A stretch of 8,539 nucleotides of DNA from Bacillota bacterium. Lineage in GTDB: Bacteria > Bacillota > Dehalobacteriia > UBA4068 > UBA4997. The stretch spans positions 1 to 8,539 of the forward strand of contig JAFQHB010000049.1 of assembly GCA_017398165.1 (NCBI GenBank). Direction: 5' to 3'. Below the pieces are notes generated by a model. It did not search any database. It was not told the origin of the DNA and saw only the letters and a list, made by a program, of their open reading frames with translations. The stretch's first letter is position 1. Each line of letters starts with the position of its first letter. The position numbers were made by a program, and so were the translations under genes. Shown here piece after piece: positions 6,481 to 8,539 of this stretch.

Positions 6481-7599
6481 TTATTTCAGGTTTTCGGGGT
6501 TCAGGGATTCCAGCTCGGGGATGACGAACAGGCCGTCTTTGCGGATCAGCCGGTCATCAAACCATATCTCGCCGCCGCCGTATTCCGGCGTCTGGATATT
6601 CACCAGATCCCAGTGAATGACGCTGTCGTTGCCGTTGGGAGCTTCTTCGTAACACTGGCCGGGGGTCAGGTGGAAGCTGCCGCGGATCTTCTCGTCAAAG
6701 AGGATATCGTAGATCGGGGTGGTGACATTGGGATTGACGCCAATGGCAAACTCGCCGATGAAGCGTGCACCTTCGTCGCTGTCCAGGATCTTGTTCAGCT
6801 TTTCGGTATTGGCTCCGGCGCTGGCCTCTACGATCCTGCCGTTTTCAAAACGGAAGTGTACCTGATCGAATGTCGTGCCCTGATAGAGCGAGGGCGCATT
6901 ATAGGTGATCTCGCCGTTGATGGAATCCCTTACCGGGGCGGTGTAGACCTCGCCGTCGGGGATATTGCATTCACCGGCGCATTTGACGGCCGGTATATCC
7001 TTGATGCTGAATGTCAGATCGACATTGGGGCCTTTGATCTGCACCTTGTCGGTCTTATTCATCAGCTCTACCAGATTATCCATCGCGCGGTTCATTTTGC
7101 TGTAATCCAGATTGCAGACCGAGTAATAAAAATCCTCAAAACGATGTGTCGGCATATGTGCCAGCTGTGCCATACTGTGATTGGGGTAGCGCAGGATGAC
7201 CCATTTGGTCTTGGGTACGCGCAGATTCAGGTGTACCGGCTGCTGCCAGTATTTATTGAACATATCGACCTTTTCCTGCGGCAGATCGGCCATAGCGAAG
7301 CTGTTGTCACCGGCGCGTACACCGATGTAGACGTCCATATCGGCCATACGGGCGGCTTCATATTTGGCGATCAGCTCGAGCTGTTCCCGGCTGCAATCCT
7401 TCAGCAGGGCTTCTTTGATTTCTTCCTGTTTGATGGTGACCAGCGGCAGGCCGCCTGCGCGGTAGACTTCTTCGATCAGGGCGACGGTCAGCTCTTTGGC
7501 TTCGCCGTTGACCTCGATAAGCACTTTCTCGCTGGGCTGGACTCTGGTAGAGTAAGTGACCAGATTATGAGCCAGCTGCCGGATACGTGGATCTTGCAT
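6481..7599 (-). CDS. M29-family aminopeptidase (AmpS/aminopeptidase T type)
   Basis: Cytoplasmic metallo-aminopeptidase that removes N-terminal residues from peptides using two divalent metal ions. It has 372 residues, close to the family range of about 370-410. All expected metal/active-site motifs are visible in order: NIPDGEVYTAP (Glu217), FIGEFAIGVN (Glu283), GSFHLTPGQCY (His310, Tyr317) and SVIHWD (His329, Asp331). The enzyme is therefore predicted to be active. No signal peptide is seen. The start is ATG 7599, with a moderate AAAGGA site 10 bases upstream; an ATG at 7609 is out of frame. It is the first gene of a - strand unit with the kinase gene 17 bases downstream. A leader of about 180 bases separates it from the best promoter (7785-7793). 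Confidence 0.93.
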   Translation of the reverse strand: MQDPRIRQLAHNLVTYSTRVQPSEKVLIEVNGEAKELTVALIEEVYRAGGLPLVTIKQEEIKEALLKDCSREQLELIAKYEAARMADMDVYIGVRAGDNSFAMADLPQEKVDMFNKYWQQPVHLNLRVPKTKWVILRYPNHSMAQLAHMPTHRFEDFYYSVCNLDYSKMNRAMDNLVELMNKTDKVQIKGPNVDLTFSIKDIPAVKCAGECNIPDGEVYTAPVRDSINGEITYNAPSLYQGTTFDQVHFRFENGRIVEASAGANTEKLNKILDSDEGARFIGEFAIGVNPNVTTPIYDILFDEKIRGSFHLTPGQCYEEAPNGNDSVIHWDLVNIQTPEYGGGEIWFDDRLIRKDGLFVIPELESLNPENLK

Positions 7600-7667
7600 T
7601 TTTTATCATTCCTTTCTCTCGAATATTTCTTCGGATATGCTTTATTACCATAGATACGATATCAGAC

Positions 7668-7778
7668 ATATGCCATACTATAGGTTGCCCGATCGGCGGC
7701 AGTAAATGCGTGATGCCTGCAATATGCTGCCGGTGAGCGGACGGATATACCGGGGCACATCACCCCAGTATGGCATAT
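7668..7778 (-). promoter_or_regulatory. Possible structured 5' leader of the aminopeptidase operon
   Basis: On the - strand the predicted transcript begins with AUAUGCCAUACU (7778-7767), which is perfectly complementary to AGUAUGGCAUAU (7679-7668). Inside this 12-bp closing helix are a GGGG/CCCC hairpin (7766-7763 with 7755-7752, loop UGAUGUG) and a CGGCAG/CUGCCG stem (7732-7727 with 7702-7697). The pattern resembles a multi-branched regulatory leader, but it matches no riboswitch class that I recognise. The helix start coincides with the +1 position expected from the extended -10 box. It could equally be a pair of protein-binding sites. Confidence 0.35.
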
Positions 7779-7781
7779 AAT
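7776..7781 (+). promoter_or_regulatory. Rightward -10 box facing the aminopeptidase promoter
   Basis: A perfect TATAAT on the + strand forms the left half of the palindrome TATAATACAATTATA (7776-7790). It lacks a recognisable -35 or a TGn extension, so it is weaker evidence than its partner. Transcription would begin near 7788 and reach the holin-like gene after about 220 bases. Confidence 0.35.
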
Positions 7782-7784
7782 ACA

Positions 7785-7793
7785 ATTATATCA
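7785..7793 (-). promoter_or_regulatory. Extended -10 promoter for the aminopeptidase operon
   Basis: The - strand reads TGATATAAT, a perfect TATAAT (7790-7785) with the TGn extension. The -35 position is poor (CACCAC at 17-base spacing), as is common for extended -10 promoters. The predicted start is near 7778, giving a leader of about 180 bases. Confidence 0.6.
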
Positions 7794-7830
7794 CTAATTT
7801 GCCATAAGTGGTGGAATTTTTTATAGAAAA

Positions 7831-7858
7831 TTTGCAGAAAGAGTGATTTTTTTATAAA
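7831..7858 (+). promoter_or_regulatory. Candidate promoter of the holin-like gene
   Basis: TTTGCA (7831-7836), 16 bases, then TATAAA (7853-7858), in an AT-rich tract. Transcription would begin near 7866 and give a leader of about 145 bases containing the hairpin at 7872-7919. Both hexamers are imperfect. Confidence 0.4.
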
Positions 7859-7871
7859 AAGTACGCATTGA

Positions 7872-7919
7872 CACCCGGCCGCAGCCGCCGCAAGGTGATT
7901 CTGCCCCCGGCGGCGGGTG
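7872..7919 (+). repeat. GC-rich hairpin in the leader of the holin-like gene
   Basis: CACCCG (7872-7877) and CCGCCG (7885-7890) pair with CGGCGG (7908-7913) and CGGGTG (7914-7919). This makes a 12-bp interrupted stem with a 7-base bulge on one side and a 17-base loop. No T-tract follows on the + strand, so it is not a standard terminator. It is more likely a leader structure. Confidence 0.5.
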
Positions 7920-7997
7920 GTTTGACGGTTGCATTTTGTTTGGGATGATGATAAACTTAAAGAAAAGAAGCTCTGCAAAAGCGAGAAATTTTGTGAC

Positions 7998-8003
7998 AGG
8001 AGG
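7998..8003 (+). promoter_or_regulatory. Ribosome binding site of the holin-like gene
   Basis: AGGAGG ends 8 bases before GTG 8012 and decides that GTG as the start. No in-frame ATG occurs before the first membrane segment. Confidence 0.85.
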
Positions 8004-8011
8004 GAATAGTT

Positions 8012-8419
8012 GTGGGTAATTTTGAGGTACGCAGGGTCTATATTGATAATAAAGGCCGGGTGCAGCATCAGCGGCCGGATAAACAGCGGATACTGATACT
8101 GGCACTGGTGAACGCGCTGGCTATGCTGCTGGCCGAGCGGGTAGTGAACGGCTTTGGCTTTAACAGTCTGATATCGCTGCTGTTGGCGGCGTTTCTCTTC
8201 ACCGTGCTGAATATGTCTATCAAACCGGTGCTGCAGATAGCGGCACTGCCGTTGACGGTGCTGACGCTGGGCATCTTTGCACTGGTGCTGAACGGCTTTA
8301 TGGTGTGGCTGGTGGCGGTGCTGATACCGGGCTGTTATGTGACGGGCTTTGGCGCGGCGATATTGGCCAGTATCGTGATATGGGTGGCGAACGTCGTTAT
8401 CGGCTGGTTGATTGGCTGA
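8012..8419 (+). CDS. YvlD / phage-holin-4-superfamily small membrane protein
   Basis: 135-residue integral membrane protein of the family annotated as mycobacterial 4-TM phage holin (Phage_holin_4_2, YvlD). Four hydrophobic segments fill residues from about 27 to the C-terminus. The typical signature NMSIKPVLQIAALPLTVLTLG (N-x3-KP followed by LPLTVLTLG) lies between the second and third. The end, with a short VNVxIGWL-like segment, is also typical. Family members are usually 110-120 residues; here a charged, hydrophilic N-terminal stretch of about 25 residues precedes the first helix. The start is GTG 8012. Despite the name, nothing phage-like surrounds it, and chromosomal members are linked to envelope stress in some Bacillota, so lysis is not implied. 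The specific role is unknown. It is transcribed divergently from the aminopeptidase and appears monocistronic within the window. Confidence 0.88.
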   Translation: MGNFEVRRVYIDNKGRVQHQRPDKQRILILALVNALAMLLAERVVNGFGFNSLISLLLAAFLFTVLNMSIKPVLQIAALPLTVLTLGIFALVLNGFMVWLVAVLIPGCYVTGFGAAILASIVIWVANVVIGWLIG

Positions 8420-8464
8420 TGAGGTTTGACTGCAATTCTTGCTGTTGGTAGTTGTAAAATATAA

Positions 8465-8522
8465 GGTGGGTTTTGGGGGGTAGTACCACGCTTGCAAGTC
8501 CCTGTCGCCCCACCCTCCTCCC
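8465..8522. repeat. G-rich/C-rich inverted-repeat segment near the window end
   Basis: GGTGGG (8465-8470) pairs with CCCACC (8509-8514), enclosing a G6 run (8475-8480), the palindrome GGTAGTACC (8479-8487) and CTTGCAAG (8491-8498). The right side (8508-8522) is C-rich, so the opposite strand reads GGGAGGAGGGTGGGG. No gene is seen in the last 120 bases. This could be the edge of an intergenic repeat or a structured RNA cut by the window end. Confidence 0.4.
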
Positions 8523-8539
8523 ATATAAGTTTTATGCAC

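Larger units (their letters stand above)
7600..8011. other. Divergent intergenic region (412 bases)
   Basis: No coding region is supported here. From left to right it holds the aminopeptidase leader, with a possible structured RNA (7668-7778), a symmetric pair of facing -10 boxes (7776-7790), an AT-rich stretch with a second rightward promoter candidate (7831-7858), a GC-rich hairpin (7872-7919) and the ribosome site of the holin-like gene (7998-8003). A TTGACG at 7922-7927 looks like a -35 box but has no acceptable -10 at normal spacing. Confidence 0.75.

Noticed and set aside
5956..7653. 565-codon open frame on the + strand
   Set aside because: It lies antisense across the kinase and aminopeptidase genes, has no ribosome site and shows no family resemblance. 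It reflects avoidance of TTA/CTA/TCA codons in the real genes.
7683..7690. GGGCAACC on the - strand, reminiscent of the SAM-I riboswitch GGCAACC
   Set aside because: The other conserved S-box segments are absent, so the match is to a short string only.
8012..8419. Prophage lysis module suggested by the name holin
   Set aside because: No endolysin, phage structural gene or integrase is nearby. The family is common as a stand-alone chromosomal membrane protein.
8475..8515. tRNA-like or tmRNA-like segment (GGGG...CCCC ends)
   Set aside because: No T-loop TTCRA, no anticodon arm and no CCA end can be laid out.
7760..8539. 259-codon open frame on the - strand running off the window
   Set aside because: It covers the holin-like gene in antisense and continues through AT-rich promoter DNA. 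The product is low-complexity and His/Gln-rich, as expected of a shadow frame.

Overview
The window (mid-50s % GC by eye, strong GGAGG-type ribosome binding sites, several GTG starts) looks like ordinary chromosome from a bacterium of the Bacillota. The combination of an Mrp antiporter operon, a TGS/ThrRS-like fused nucleoside kinase and an M29 aminopeptidase would fit an anaerobic gut-type lineage such as Negativicutes. That placement is inference; no rRNA or other marker gene is present.

Layout. Positions 1-2637 (+) hold the end of an mrp (mnh) Na+/H+ antiporter operon: mrpD (5'-truncated by the window edge), mrpE, mrpF and mrpG, closed by a strong hairpin terminator at 2661-2700. Facing it on the - strand is an AraC-type regulator with a GyrI-like effector domain (2740-3642), which has its own -10 box. 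Three further - strand genes lie upstream, in transcription order M29 aminopeptidase (6481-7599), fused nucleoside kinase (4791-6464) and a trypsin-fold protein (3801-4694), and end at a terminator at 3723-3768. A 412-base intergenic region (7600-8011) separates them from a divergent + strand gene for a small YvlD/phage-holin-4-like membrane protein (8012-8419). The last 120 bases contain no gene I can support.

How the genes relate. MrpD-E-F-G are membrane subunits of one Na+(K+)/H+ antiporter and are translated as tightly linked cistrons. The aminopeptidase and kinase are separated by only 17 bases and look co-transcribed. The trypsin-fold gene follows 96 bases later without an intervening terminator, so it may share that transcript. 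Nothing in the sequence links these functions biochemically.

Most notable points: (1) the trypsin-fold protein has lost two of its three catalytic residues (His to Gln, Ser to Asn), so it is probably a pseudoprotease; (2) the divergent intergenic region carries a perfectly symmetric pair of facing -10 boxes, one an extended -10, followed by a possible structured leader closed by a 12-bp perfect inverted repeat that begins at the predicted transcription start; (3) MrpF has an unusual charged C-terminal tail ending in a His/Lys/Arg cluster; (4) the AraC-GyrI gene has an internal ribosome-binding site and ATG exactly at its domain junction. I see no mobile element, CRISPR array or defence system.
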